64,000 nt of DNA from Scytonema tolypothrichoides VB-61278 (GTDB lineage: Bacteria; Cyanobacteriota; Cyanobacteriia; Cyanobacteriales; Nostocaceae). The translations under genes were made by a program, and so were the position numbers. Within the stretch, counting starts at the first letter, position 1. Every line of letters starts with the position of its first letter. The notes under the pieces were generated by a model, which did not search any database, was not told where the DNA came from, and worked only from the letters and a program-made list of their open reading frames with translations. Below, piece by piece: positions 8,826 to 17,718 of the stretch. The DNA lies in contig NZ_JXCA02000027.1 in the NCBI RefSeq assembly GCF_000828085.3, positions 367,039 to 431,038 on the forward strand. Reading direction: 5' to 3'.

Positions 8826-10358
8826 ATGCACATTGGATTTCTCAACCCTCAGGGCAACTTTGATTCAGGCAATAGTCATATTACGAAACATCCAGATTTT
8901 GGGGGTCAGCTGATCTACGTCAAGCAAGTCGCCGTAGAATTAGCTCAAAAAGGTCACAAAGTTGATATTCTCACCCGCCAAATCATTGACCCCCAGTGGC
9001 CAGAGTTTGCTGAACCTTTTGACACTTATCCAGGCGTCGATAACCTTCGTATCATCCGCTTACCAGCAGGACCAAAAGAATTTCTGCCTAAAGAATTTTT
9101 ATGGCCTCATCTGGTGAGTGATTGGGTACCCAACATCCTGAAATTTTATCAAGAGCAAGGTGGGTTACCCGATGCTATGACTGCTCATTACGGTGATGGG
9201 GGACTGTGCGGCGTTCTGATAGAGGAGGAGACTGGTATACCTTTCACCTTTACTGCTCATTCTCTCGGTGCCCAAAAGATAGATAAACTCGAGGTCACTC
9301 CAGAGAATCTGGCGCAAATAGACGAGCAATTCCAGTTCAGATACCGCATCGTAGCTGAACGTCTGAGCATGAATCGCTCGGCTATCAATATCACTAGTAC
9401 ACGACAGGAACGCTTTGAACAGTACTCTCACCGAGTTTATCGTGATGCAGTGGACTTCAACAACGACAGTCGCTTTGCCGTGATTCCACCGGGAGCAGAT
9501 TTCTCCATCTTTGGTGCCCAGGCGCGTTTTGAAAACGAGGAAGCTATTTACCAGTTCATTCAGGAGCGATTGGCACGGGATATTGCACAATCACGTCGGG
9601 ATTTGCCCGCTATCCTGGCATCTAGTCGATTAGAGCTTAAAAAAAACGTATTAGGTCTGGTGCAAGCCTTTGCAATGAGTCAAACACTTCAGGAACAAGC
9701 CAACTTGGTGCTGCTTACAGCGGGGCTGGACGATCCGCTGCGAGAGTCGGCGAGCGACGAAATGACCGAAGAGGTCTTAGCCCCCATCCGGAAGGTGCTC
9801 GAAGAACACGACTTGTGGGGTAAGATTAGCGCATTTGGGTTGTCAGATCAAGCACAAGAAGCACTGGCTGCAACTTATCGGTTTATGGCTAAACGGCGCT
9901 CGGTGTTTGCGCTGACTGCGCTCTATGAACCCTTTGGCTTGGCTCCCTTAGAAGCGGCGGCAGCGGGGTTGCCAGTGGTAGCAACTCAAAACGGTGGTCC
10001 TAGCGAGAGCCTGCGAGAGGGAGATACCGAATATGGCGTACTTGTTGATCCAGAAGATCCTGCTGATATTGCGCGGGGCTTAGAGCGGTTGTTATGCGAT
10101 CCTCATGAGTGGGAGCATTTTGCTGTTGCAGGTCAGCAACGGGTACTCAAGACCTACTCCTGGGAAACTACTGCCCAAAACTATCTGAACCTGCTCGAGC
10201 AGATTGTGTCCTCACCACAGGCACGCGATCGGGCTGAACTTTTGCCAATCCATCCCTACTTTCTTAATCCACAACCCCAGACGGATGTGTCTTTGGAAGA
10301 ATTGAGCAGCCTCTACTTTGGGTCTAGCCAAAATTTAGCGATTGTACCTGCCGCTTGA
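8826..10358 (+). CDS. Sucrose-phosphate synthase (GT4 glycosyltransferase)
   Basis: Makes sucrose-6-phosphate from NDP-glucose and fructose-6-phosphate in the cytoplasm, for osmoprotection or carbon transport. 510 aa from ATG 8826 (MHIGFLNPQGNFD); the in-frame extension to 8700 reads as non-protein. It closely follows bacterial SPS (Halothermothrix type): HPDFGGQLIYVK in the N-domain, HYGDGGL, TAHSLGAQK, IPPGAD at the domain junction, SSRLELKKN, and YEPFGLAPLEAAAAG for the NDP-sugar site. There is no C-terminal phosphatase domain, so a separate sucrose-phosphatase is needed. 270 bp upstream and 140 bp downstream are noncoding; it appears monocistronic. Confidence 0.88.
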   Translation: MHIGFLNPQGNFDSGNSHITKHPDFGGQLIYVKQVAVELAQKGHKVDILTRQIIDPQWPEFAEPFDTYPGVDNLRIIRLPAGPKEFLPKEFLWPHLVSDWVPNILKFYQEQGGLPDAMTAHYGDGGLCGVLIEEETGIPFTFTAHSLGAQKIDKLEVTPENLAQIDEQFQFRYRIVAERLSMNRSAINITSTRQERFEQYSHRVYRDAVDFNNDSRFAVIPPGADFSIFGAQARFENEEAIYQFIQERLARDIAQSRRDLPAILASSRLELKKNVLGLVQAFAMSQTLQEQANLVLLTAGLDDPLRESASDEMTEEVLAPIRKVLEEHDLWGKISAFGLSDQAQEALAATYRFMAKRRSVFALTALYEPFGLAPLEAAAAGLPVVATQNGGPSESLREGDTEYGVLVDPEDPADIARGLERLLCDPHEWEHFAVAGQQRVLKTYSWETTAQNYLNLLEQIVSSPQARDRAELLPIHPYFLNPQPQTDVSLEELSSLYFGSSQNLAIVPAA

Positions 10359-10498
10359 GTAAAGGAGATTCCTGGCAAGGGATTCCCAAAGAGTAGAGTC
10401 GTTGTGGTGTTAATTGTAAGGGCACGACCCAGCTGTGCCCTCATCATATAGTTTCTAGTTCATGCAAATGAAAAGTGCTGTAAATTGACAACAAAGCA
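10359..10498. other. Intergenic DNA with a small hairpin after the sucrose-phosphate synthase gene
   Basis: AGGGCAC (10419-10425) and GTGCCCT (10435-10441) form a 7-bp stem with a 9-base loop, about 60 bp after the SPS stop. It has no T-run, so it may be a repeat hairpin rather than a terminator. Nothing else is recognisable before the ParA relic. Confidence 0.35.
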
Positions 10499-10500
10499 AG

Positions 10501-10573
10501 TCAAAATCTTAGATAACTCTTCTCTCCCAAGAAACTTGTTATTTTGTTTGGAACGGTGTGTTTTGCGTGAGCA
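10501..10573 (-). pseudogene. C-terminal relic of a second ParA/MinD-like gene
   Basis: The minus strand encodes AKHTVPNKITSFLGEKSYLRF followed in frame by TGA, split here as AKHTVPNKIT and SFLGEKSYLRF. The intact ATPase at 12632-13447 ends AKHIVPNKIT SFLGENSYLRF, and the DNA identity continues a few bases past the stop. Homology is lost just before MITE copy C and does not resume beyond it. It is a truncated duplicate of the neighbour's 3' end. Confidence 0.75.
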
Positions 10574-10583
10574 TCTCGAAATC

Positions 10584-10745
10584 GGGCGTTGCTGAATCAG
10601 GGTATGAATTGTCATTCTGAGCGTAACGAAGTGAAGCGAAGAATCTCGCAGATACAACCCTGCGGGAAGCCACTTCGTGTCTACATTTCGCTCCGCTGCA
10701 TTCAGCATGACAAAACTGAATTCATACTTCAAATCAGCAACGCCC
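10584..10745. repeat. MITE-like element, copy C, with nested palindrome
   Basis: Ends GGGCGTTGCTGAATC and GATTTGCTGA-type complement (CAAATCAGCAACGCCC), flanked by CGAAATC on both sides. The interior differs from copies A and B: it carries a separate imperfect palindrome beginning GTCATTCTGAGCGTAACGAA and ending TTCAGCATGAC, i.e. one repeat family inside another. It abuts the ParA relic. Confidence 0.7.
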
Positions 10746-11091
10746 GAAATCCTCTAGATAATTGCAAATTCTGCTGAAACAATAAACAAAATAAATGAAT
10801 TGTCAGACTTCAACATTGATTAGATTATCAGGGATGAAATATAGCACAATAGAGGCGTCAGTCGTCAGAAATCAAAGGATTATTGAGTTTTTTGGAGCGG
10901 GAGTATGGGAGAATTACTGACTAATATGGTTAAATATAACAAAGCTGAGCAAAGATTTAAATAACGCTCACTCGTTCAGGTTACACAATAAAATGAGTTG
11001 AACTTTATTACCTTTGATCTATAGGTAATTTATCCAAAAAAAGTTTTGCACCACTGCCAGTTTGCACTGCCCGCTACCAAACTACTACAAG
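10746..11091. other. Noncoding gap before the carboxypeptidase gene
   Basis: 346 bp of AT-rich sequence. I see no open frame with codon-like structure, no strong hairpin and no recognisable RNA gene. A promoter for the downstream gene presumably lies here but no convincing -35/-10 pair stands out. Confidence 0.4.
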
Positions 11092-12591
11092 ATGCCCGAT
11101 ACTCCTAACTCACCCATAACCCGCAAGTCCAGCATAACTCAGCAGACGCTATCACTTGGCGAGCAGCAGATCCCCTACACTGCGATCGCCGAATGGCAAA
11201 CCCTGTTTGAGCATGAAAAACCCGTTGCCGAAATGTTTCATGTGGCTTATCTCGCCGATGTCACAGAAGCATCGCAACGACCACTGACTTTCGTCTTTAA
11301 TGGTGGACCTGGAGCCGCTTCCGCTTATCTGCATATGGGAGCATTGGGTCCGAAGCGTGTTTATTTCGAAGCTTGTGGTAGCTTGCCCAAACCTCCAGTT
11401 CGGGTGGTGGATAATATCGAAAGTTGGCTAAGTTTTACGGATCTGGTGTTCATTGATCCAATTGGCACAGGTTTTAGCCGTAGTTTACCTCAAGACAAAG
11501 ATGACCAGGATAAACAGAGCTCGAAAGCCAGTACTCTAGAGGCAGACAAACCCACAGAGATAGAATTCTGGGAAGTCGAGCGAGACTTAAAAGCACTGGG
11601 AGAATTCATCCAACGATTTCTCTCTCGTCATAAGCGGTGGCTGTCCCCGATTTTCATTGCGGGAGAAAGTTACGGCGGCTTTCGGGTTGCCAGGTTAGCC
11701 CGCAAGCTGCAACAGGAATTTGGCGTTGGTCTTTCCGGTGCTATTTTAATCTCTCCTGCTTTGGAGTTCAGTCTGCTGGAGGGTAGTGATTACAACCTCA
11801 CAGCTTGGGCAACCCTGATTCCTTCCTTTGCGGCGGCTGCTGCTCATCACAATCGTGTGCAATGGGCAGGGGAACCAGGGAATATACAAGATCACATAGC
11901 AGCGGCACAACAATTTGCCCGCACAACACTAATCCCACTTCTAGCAATGGGGGATACCATGACATCCGATGAGCGCCAGATTGCCTATCAGCAGCTGGCA
12001 GGGTTGATCGGCTTGCCTGTGACACTTATTGAGAGACAAGCAGGAAGGATCGGCATTGAAGTTTTTGCGAGGGAACTGCTGCGAGACGAAGAACGGATTG
12101 TAGGACTTTACGACGCTTCGATCACGGCGATCGATCCTTTTCCTGATCGCATGACTTATGAGGGCACCGATCCCACCCTTGATGGATTGGATCGCCTGTT
12201 TACAGGGGCAATCAACAGTCACTTGCGGGACACGTTAGGCGTTGAAACCGACTTGTCTTACCGTCTCCTGAACTTGGAAACATTCAAAGCTTGGAAATTC
12301 GATCTTAAAGGCGAGTTTAAGCAGGGCTTTCTGGGGTCGGTGGACGATCTGCGCGCGGGGATGGCTTTGAACCCTTATATGCAAGTGTACATCGTTCATG
12401 GGTTGTTCGATCTAGTCACTCCTTATTTTGCCTCAAAGCATCTGGCGGATCTGATGAAATTAAATCCAGAAATTCGTCCCAATCTGAGTGTGAAACATTT
12501 TCAAGGTGGGCATATGTTCTACACTTGGGATGAATCACGCTCTTCATGGTTGGCTCAGATGAAAGCTTTTTACCAGAAAGCGACAGTTTGA
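11092..12591 (+). CDS. S10-family serine carboxypeptidase-like protein
   Basis: 499 aa from ATG 11092 (MPDTPNSPITRK); a TTG 30 bp upstream is the other option. Peptidase S10 fold: oxyanion region FVFNGGPGAASAYLHMGALGP, acyl Ser in AGESYGGFR, Asp in HGLFDLVTP and His in FQGGHMFYTW, so the triad is complete. No signal peptide is evident, so it may act in the cytoplasm, unlike the vacuolar eukaryotic enzymes. It would release C-terminal residues from peptides; the physiological substrate is unknown. It converges with the ParA-like gene, with 40 bp between them. Confidence 0.88.
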   Translation: MPDTPNSPITRKSSITQQTLSLGEQQIPYTAIAEWQTLFEHEKPVAEMFHVAYLADVTEASQRPLTFVFNGGPGAASAYLHMGALGPKRVYFEACGSLPKPPVRVVDNIESWLSFTDLVFIDPIGTGFSRSLPQDKDDQDKQSSKASTLEADKPTEIEFWEVERDLKALGEFIQRFLSRHKRWLSPIFIAGESYGGFRVARLARKLQQEFGVGLSGAILISPALEFSLLEGSDYNLTAWATLIPSFAAAAAHHNRVQWAGEPGNIQDHIAAAQQFARTTLIPLLAMGDTMTSDERQIAYQQLAGLIGLPVTLIERQAGRIGIEVFARELLRDEERIVGLYDASITAIDPFPDRMTYEGTDPTLDGLDRLFTGAINSHLRDTLGVETDLSYRLLNLETFKAWKFDLKGEFKQGFLGSVDDLRAGMALNPYMQVYIVHGLFDLVTPYFASKHLADLMKLNPEIRPNLSVKHFQGGHMFYTWDESRSSWLAQMKAFYQKATV

Positions 12592-12631
12592 CAACAGGTT
12601 TGAAAGGTTGAAGTTCATAAGAGGAGCAACG

Positions 12632-13447
12632 TCAAAATCTTAGATAACTATTCTCGCCCAAGAAACTTGTTATTTTGTTTGGAACGATATGCTTTGCTAT
12701 CGCACTCACCCCCTGTGTCCAAGGATGATTCGGATAGCGCAGACTGAAAACATCACTGCTACCCAATTGAAACATCTCTTCACAAACAGGTAGAATGCTA
12801 GCCACAGTTGTGTTGTAAGTTCTTTGCATCTGTTGCCCTAAAGCCTGAAAGTTGATTGTTGGCAGTGCCTTGTTCACAACCAGCAGCATTTTAGGCACCT
12901 CTAATTTGCGAGCAACATCTACAGTGACTGCTGTACCCTGGTAGTCCTGGTGGTCTGGACGCAAAATAATAACTAGGACATTGGAAAGAATGATAGAAAG
13001 CAAAGTCTCTTCGTTAATACCAGGGTGAGTATCAATGAACAAGTAATCTAGTTTAAAACGGTTGATGAGATTGCGGAAGCCCTCGTTGAGCAGGCGTGCG
13101 TCGTATCCCTCACGCAGTATCCGGGATATCTCACCAGTTTTGATGCTGGAGGGAATCAGGTAAATACTACCTCTCATCCCAGCATTTTTGTGGCTCATCT
13201 TAAGAAGTGGAGTCACGTCGTAGGCAGCATTTTCAATAGCACAGCGTCCCCACAGATAATCGTTCAGGGTATAGCCTATCTTTTCCTCATTCAGACCAAA
13301 AAGGACGTGGATTCCAGGTGATTGGATGTCGGTATCGACAATGCCAACCCGTTGACCAGAACGAGCGATGATAGTTGCTAGATTAGCAGTTACGTTTGAT
13401 TTACCAGTTCCACCACGGAATGAATGAATGGATACAACTTTAGACAT
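12632..13447 (-). CDS. ParA/MinD-family ATPase
   Basis: 271-aa P-loop ATPase of the deviant Walker A class (SFRGGTGKSNVTANLA), switch I region VGIVDTDIQSPG and Walker B YLFIDTHPG. The signature lysine of KGGxGK is Arg here, which may alter intermolecular ATP sensing in a dimer. No membrane-targeting amphipathic helix like that of MinD is obvious at the C-terminus. It is probably transcribed with the upstream CxxCH/HAMP sensor (117 bp away), suggesting a role in positioning or signalling downstream of that sensor rather than plasmid partition, as no parB-like gene is near. A decayed copy of its 3' end lies at 10501-10573. Confidence 0.8.
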   Translation of the reverse strand: MSKVVSIHSFRGGTGKSNVTANLATIIARSGQRVGIVDTDIQSPGIHVLFGLNEEKIGYTLNDYLWGRCAIENAAYDVTPLLKMSHKNAGMRGSIYLIPSSIKTGEISRILREGYDARLLNEGFRNLINRFKLDYLFIDTHPGINEETLLSIILSNVLVIILRPDHQDYQGTAVTVDVARKLEVPKMLLVVNKALPTINFQALGQQMQRTYNTTVASILPVCEEMFQLGSSDVFSLRYPNHPWTQGVSAIAKHIVPNKITSFLGENSYLRF

Positions 13448-13470
13448 AATGTATTCCTAATAGTAGTAAA

Positions 13471-13528
13471 CAGTGACCAGTGACCAGTGACCAGTGAACA
13501 GTGATAACTGGTAACTGATAACTGATAC
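13471..13528. repeat. Short tandem repeat between sensor and ParA-like genes
   Basis: Repeats of CAGTGAC/CAGTGA followed by TAACTGGTAACTGATAACTG fill the gap between the two minus-strand genes. They resemble the spacer repeats common in Nostocales. They lie in the presumed leader of the ATPase gene. Confidence 0.6.
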
Positions 13529-13564
13529 TGCGCTTCCTTGATGCAGGTCAAATGAAATAAAAAT

Positions 13565-14629
13565 TCACGAGTCGGGTTCTGCCCATTTTTTTCTAATTTC
13601 TTTTGCCTGTACACTTAAATTTTGAAAGTATTCCGCATCAACAATTTCAGCCACTTGACGAGCTTTCTTAGTTTCATCAATCTGGATGCAGAGTTCTTGC
13701 ATCTGTTTTTTCAAGCGTTGTTCACGAGTGTAGACTTGGTGAACCATTCTTAGGAAAATCTGTCCCAACTGTCCTAACTCGTCATTGCGACGCGCGATCG
13801 CCACTAAACTTCTAAGTTCATACTTCTCATTCCGATCATAAACAAACGTATCAGTGCTAATTTTTTGAGCCAGTTGAGCCATTGGTTTAAGGGGCTGGAG
13901 AACGTTTCGCTTCAGCAAATAATTAAATGCAAGAATCACCAGGGTAAAAATACCGATAAAAATTGCGATAAATAAGAAAAAAGCCTGAGAAACTCTGTCA
14001 AAAACTTCACTGACAGGAAAATAAACAATTTGAGTAGCAATCACTTCATTGAGTTTCCACCCAAAACCGTTCTCTCTTCCATAGGTTTCTAAATGATTTT
14101 TCGGGGCTGTTTCTGGAGTGCCATGACAGCGAAGACAGCTTGAATCTTGAACAGTAAAAGGACGGGCGCTATAAAATAATTTATCTGTAGACAGATTCCG
14201 AAAACCTGATAAGGTTTTCAACCTTGGTTCATTACGAAATCTCTCTATAAGTTGGGTTTCAAACTCGTCAGCTTTATCCCTTATATTTGTCGGGTTGAGT
14301 GTAGCGTCTTTGTAAAAGTAATCTCTATATTCTTTGTTTGTGCGTAGATTTTCAAAAACCTCTCTGGCTGCAAAACTTGGTATAGTTTCGGGAATGAAAT
14401 TTTGTTGAGTTTCCAGGTTAGGTGCGACGAGAGTAGTTACGTGGATCGCAGTATAATCTCTGACTGAATTAATCATTTGTATAAGAAGCTGCCCTCGATA
14501 GTTTATTTCATCTTCAGCTCTATGCTCAAGTGCTTTAGATAAAGCAAAACTACTCATTAAGATAGCGCTTATAAAAACTAGCGAAAGGAGTAACGTAAAT
14601 TTAGTAGCCAGTTTCAAATGAACTATCAT
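13565..14629 (-). CDS. Membrane sensor with CxxCH (DUF3365/Tll0287-like) domain and HAMP domain
   Basis: 354 aa. An N-terminal membrane helix (about 10-30), an extracytoplasmic domain of about 170 residues containing SSCLRCHGTPETAPK, a c-type haem attachment motif, a second helix (FFLFIAIFIGIFTLVILAF), a HAMP linker and a coiled-coil end of about 80 residues. No kinase, cyclase or methyl-accepting domain follows, so output must go through another protein; the downstream ParA-like ATPase is the obvious candidate. It probably senses redox state or a small ligand at the haem. Family assignment comes from the CxxCH position and topology. Confidence 0.8.
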   Translation of the reverse strand: MIVHLKLATKFTLLLSLVFISAILMSSFALSKALEHRAEDEINYRGQLLIQMINSVRDYTAIHVTTLVAPNLETQQNFIPETIPSFAAREVFENLRTNKEYRDYFYKDATLNPTNIRDKADEFETQLIERFRNEPRLKTLSGFRNLSTDKLFYSARPFTVQDSSCLRCHGTPETAPKNHLETYGRENGFGWKLNEVIATQIVYFPVSEVFDRVSQAFFLFIAIFIGIFTLVILAFNYLLKRNVLQPLKPMAQLAQKISTDTFVYDRNEKYELRSLVAIARRNDELGQLGQIFLRMVHQVYTREQRLKKQMQELCIQIDETKKARQVAEIVDAEYFQNLSVQAKEIRKKWAEPDS

Positions 14630-14639
14630 AGCTTTTCTT

Positions 14640-15000
14640 GTTTTTATCTATAGAAAAATGTCCTACCGAAGTACAGCTAAGTGATAGCTTCTATGAGATA
14701 AAATTTCAAAAAATCAGTGAACAGTAAGCACTGTTTTAATATTATTTTTTCCGTTCGATGGTGACAAAAGTCTTTTTTGATACCGTTTTATATTTTTCTA
14801 AACTGTATTAATCGTAAAAATTAAACTAGTAACAAACATCTGAAAAACGTCTAGAATCTTATAACCAAATAGATACATTCCTTTTGACTAAAGTGAAAAT
14901 AATAAGTAAAAATAGCTACGACTAAAGTCAAAATAAGTCACAGTTACGACAGCGCTTTTCAAATCATTTGACAGACTTTCAAAATTCGCTTTCCCTCACC
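14640..15000. other. AT-rich gap with element also found near 36411
   Basis: The stretch 14824-14945 resembles 36411-36525: both carry AACTAGxAACAAA, then CTGAAAAACGTCT, then TTGACTAAAGT with ATAATAAGTA, in the same order and similar spacing. Both lie upstream of minus-strand signalling genes. It may be a shared regulatory region or an old dispersed repeat. No gene is visible here. Confidence 0.4.
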
Positions 15001-15033
15001 TTGACTCTCCAGTATGCTGGAGACTTTACGATG
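15001..15033 (+). promoter_or_regulatory. CueR-type metal-responsive promoter
   Basis: TTGACT (15001-15006) followed by the dyad CTCCAGTATGCTGGAG (15007-15022) and TTTACGAT. The long spacer of about 19-20 bp with a dyad between -35 and -10 is the hallmark of MerR/CueR-regulated promoters. It lies 30 bp before the chaperone ATG and a closely related sequence occurs at 19658. The MerR gene at 19099 is the likely regulator. Confidence 0.7.
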
Positions 15034-15063
15034 AAAATAGTTCATCACAGGAAGATTAAAATC

Positions 15064-15258
15064 ATGACATTACAACTCAAAGTTCCCAACATGGCGTGTT
15101 CAGCTTGTGCAGAAACTATTACAAAAGCTGTCAAAGCAGTTGATCCAACCGCAACAGTGCAAGCTGATCCCAAAACTAAGTTGGTCAGCATTGAGACTCA
15201 AGCTTCACAAACGGTTGTGAAACAAGCAATTACCGACGCGGGTTACTCCGTTACTTAG
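15064..15258 (+). CDS. Heavy-metal-associated (HMA) copper chaperone, Atx1-like
   Basis: 64-aa ferredoxin-like metallochaperone from ATG 15064 (MTLQLKVPNMACSACAET). The copper-binding loop is MACSAC; the end DAGYSVT is the usual last strand. The longer frame from 14968 runs through the CueR-type promoter and was rejected. It should deliver Cu(I) to the CopA encoded 50 bp downstream, whose N-terminal domain has the same fold. Cytoplasmic. A paralogue, broken, lies at 19768. Confidence 0.88.
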   Translation: MTLQLKVPNMACSACAETITKAVKAVDPTATVQADPKTKLVSIETQASQTVVKQAITDAGYSVT

Positions 15259-15307
15259 TTGCCGAATTCCCAAGACCGAATACTAGTGCGTGTCAAGGAG
15301 TCACTCA

Positions 15308-17572
15308 ATGGAAAACACAAATCTGAAACTGCGGGGCATGAGTTGTGCCTCTTGCGCTAAAATCGTAGAAGATGCGATTAACTCCGTCAGGGGTGTGAAT
15401 GAGTGTAGTGTAAACTTTGGGGCAGAGCAAGCTACTGTCACTTATGACCCCAGAAAAACTAACCCAGAAGCAATTTGTGATGCGGTAGATGCGGTGGGAT
15501 ACTCTGCTCAACCGATTCAAGATGATGATTTATTTACTGCAGACGATGATGATACAGAACAGCAGGCACGCCAAGCTGAAAATCGAGCGTTAGTCAGAAA
15601 AGTTTGGGTTGGCGGCATTATCAGCGCTATTCTCGTCATTGGTTCGCTACCGATGATGACGGGATTATCCATTCCCTTTATTCCCATGTGGATGCATAAT
15701 CCTTGGTTACAGCTTGTGCTGGCGACTCCAGTCTTGTTCTGGTGTGGTTCATCCTTTTTTATCAATGCCTGGAAAGCCCTGAAACGTCACGCGGCAACAA
15801 TGGATACTTTGGTGGCGATTGGTACTCTTGCCGCTTATCTTTATTCCCTCTTCCCCACCTTCTTGCCTGGGTTTTTCACTCACCAAGGATTACCAGCTGA
15901 TGTGTACTACGAAGCTGCTGTAGTGATCATCACTTTGATCTTGCTGGGACGACTGCTTGAAAATCGTGCCAAAGGACAAACTTCTGAAGCAATTCGTAAG
16001 TTGATGGGTTTGCAAGCAAAGACTGCTCGTGTGATTCGTGACGGCAAAGAAGTTGACATTCCCATTGCCCAAGTGATGAAAGGTGATGTGATTCTCGTAC
16101 GTCCAGGTGAAAAGATTCCAGTGGATGGCGAGATTATTGATGGTTCCTCAACTATCGATGAGGCAATGGTCACGGGTGAAAGTCTTCCTGTGAAGAAGCA
16201 ACCAGGTGATGAAGTTATCGGAGCCACGATTAACAAAACTGGTAGCTTCAAATTCCGAGCGACACGAGTGGGTAAAGATACATTCTTGGCGCAGATTGTC
16301 AAGTTAGTCCAACAAGCCCAAGGTTCAAAAGCACCAATTCAGCGATTAGCTGACCAAGTGACTGGATGGTTTGTGCCTGCTGTCATTGCCATTGCGATCG
16401 CCACTTTCATCATCTGGTACAACGTCATGGGCAATGTGACAATGGCACTGATTACCACTGTAGGTGTGTTAATTATTGCTTGCCCATGCGCCCTTGGCTT
16501 GGCAACGCCGACTTCTATCATGGTGGGAACAGGTAAGGGTGCAGAAAATGGTATCCTCATCAAAGGGGCAGAAAGTCTGGAACTCGCGCACAAGCTTCAG
16601 ACTGTCGTTCTCGACAAAACAGGTACAATCACGCAAGGTAAGCCTACTGTCACCGATTTTGTAACCGTCAAGGGTACAGCCAATGGCAACGAGCTAAATC
16701 TTCTGCGCCTTGCAGCATCTGTTGAACGCAATTCAGAACATCCTCTTGCGGAAGCTGTTGTGAATTATGCAAAATCTCAAGGTGGGGAATTGACGGATGC
16801 ACAGGAGTTTGAAGCGATTGCTGGTAGTGGTGTGCAAGGGTATGTGTCAAATCAATGGATACAAATTGGCACCCACCGTTGGATGAACGAGTTAGGCATT
16901 GATACAAGTGCATTGCAGGAACATTGGGATCGTTTGGAGTATCTCGGTAAAACGGTTATCTGGATTGCAGTCAATAGCAAAGTCCAAGGGATTATGGGCA
17001 TTGCCGATGCAGTGAAACCGTCTTCTGTGAACGCGATTCGTACATTGCAGAAAATGGGATTGGAAGTCGTCATGTTGACTGGAGACAATCACCGCACAGC
17101 CGAAGTGATTGCCCGTGAAGTGGGTATCAAGCGAGTCTTTGCTGAAGTTCGCCCGGAACAGAAAGCCGAGACTGTTGAGAAACTTCAGTCGGAAGGTAAG
17201 ATTGTCGCAATGGTGGGGGATGGTATCAATGATGCACCAGCGCTGGCTCAAGCCGATGTCGGGATGGCAATTGGAACAGGAACAGATGTGGCGATCGCAG
17301 CGAGTGACATCACCCTGATCTCTGGCGATTTACAAGGTATTGTCACCGCTATTCAACTCTCTCGTGCCACGATTCGCAACATTCGTCAGAATCTCTTCTT
17401 TGCCTTTATTTATAACGTCGCTGGTATTCCAATTGCAGCAGGAATTCTTTTCCCCTTCTTTGGTTGGCTGCTTAGTCCCATCATTGCAGGTGCAGCAATG
17501 GCGTTTAGTTCTGTCTCTGTAGTCACGAATGCGCTGCGTTTGCGTAACTTCCAACCTAAAACAATTGGTTGA
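15308..17572 (+). CDS. copA: Copper-translocating P1B-type ATPase
   Basis: 754 aa from ATG 15308, which has AAGGAG 7 bp upstream; a GTG at 15290 lies before that site. One N-terminal HMA domain (RGMSCASC, residues 9-16), actuator TGES (about 288), membrane metal site CPC in [13 protein letters not shown] (about 393), phosphorylation site DKTGT (about 434), the P1B-specific HP in SEHPLAEA (about 477) and hinge GDGIND (about 637). The CPC motif with MSCASC indicates Cu(I). Located in plasma or thylakoid membrane. It follows the chaperone gene and precedes a cupredoxin gene in one probable copper-inducible operon. Confidence 0.93.
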   Translation: MENTNLKLRGMSCASCAKIVEDAINSVRGVNECSVNFGAEQATVTYDPRKTNPEAICDAVDAVGYSAQPIQDDDLFTADDDDTEQQARQAENRALVRKVWVGGIISAILVIGSLPMMTGLSIPFIPMWMHNPWLQLVLATPVLFWCGSSFFINAWKALKRHAATMDTLVAIGTLAAYLYSLFPTFLPGFFTHQGLPADVYYEAAVVIITLILLGRLLENRAKGQTSEAIRKLMGLQAKTARVIRDGKEVDIPIAQVMKGDVILVRPGEKIPVDGEIIDGSSTIDEAMVTGESLPVKKQPGDEVIGATINKTGSFKFRATRVGKDTFLAQIVKLVQQAQGSKAPIQRLADQVTGWFVPAVIAIAIATFIIWYNVMGNVTMALITTVGVLIIACPCALGLATPTSIMVGTGKGAENGILIKGAESLELAHKLQTVVLDKTGTITQGKPTVTDFVTVKGTANGNELNLLRLAASVERNSEHPLAEAVVNYAKSQGGELTDAQEFEAIAGSGVQGYVSNQWIQIGTHRWMNELGIDTSALQEHWDRLEYLGKTVIWIAVNSKVQGIMGIADAVKPSSVNAIRTLQKMGLEVVMLTGDNHRTAEVIAREVGIKRVFAEVRPEQKAETVEKLQSEGKIVAMVGDGINDAPALAQADVGMAIGTGTDVAIAASDITLISGDLQGIVTAIQLSRATIRNIRQNLFFAFIYNVAGIPIAAGILFPFFGWLLSPIIAGAAMAFSSVSVVTNALRLRNFQPKTIG

Positions 17573-17595
17573 ATAAATCACAAGGAGTATGAACG

Positions 17596-17676
17596 ATGCT
17601 TAAAAAAGTAACATTCTTCGCAACTTTGGCAGGATTTGGATTTTTACTCGGAGCTATTTCTGGTGCATTAGCGTAG
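17596..17676 (+). CDS. 26-residue hydrophobic peptide
   Basis: ATG 17596 follows CAAGGAG at 8 bp and ends in TAG at 17676. The product MLKKVTFFATLAGFGF plus LLGAISGALA has two Lys then a single hydrophobic helix ending in a signal-peptidase-like ALA. It could be a small membrane protein of the copper operon or the remnant of a secreted protein whose mature part was lost. It lies 23 bp after copA and 42 bp before the cupredoxin gene. No homologue comes to mind. Confidence 0.45.
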   Translation: MLKKVTFFATLAGFGFLLGAISGALA

Positions 17677-17718
17677 CTTGCAATCTAGTTACATTCGCGC
17701 TAGGGAGACGTTTAAATC

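Noticed and set aside
10460..10732. 90-codon minus-strand frame
   Set aside because: It is a mixture of MITE copy C and an out-of-phase reading of the ParA relic.
14968..15063. N-terminal extension of the copper chaperone
   Set aside because: It would translate through the CueR-type promoter; the homologous paralogue starts at MTLQLKV.
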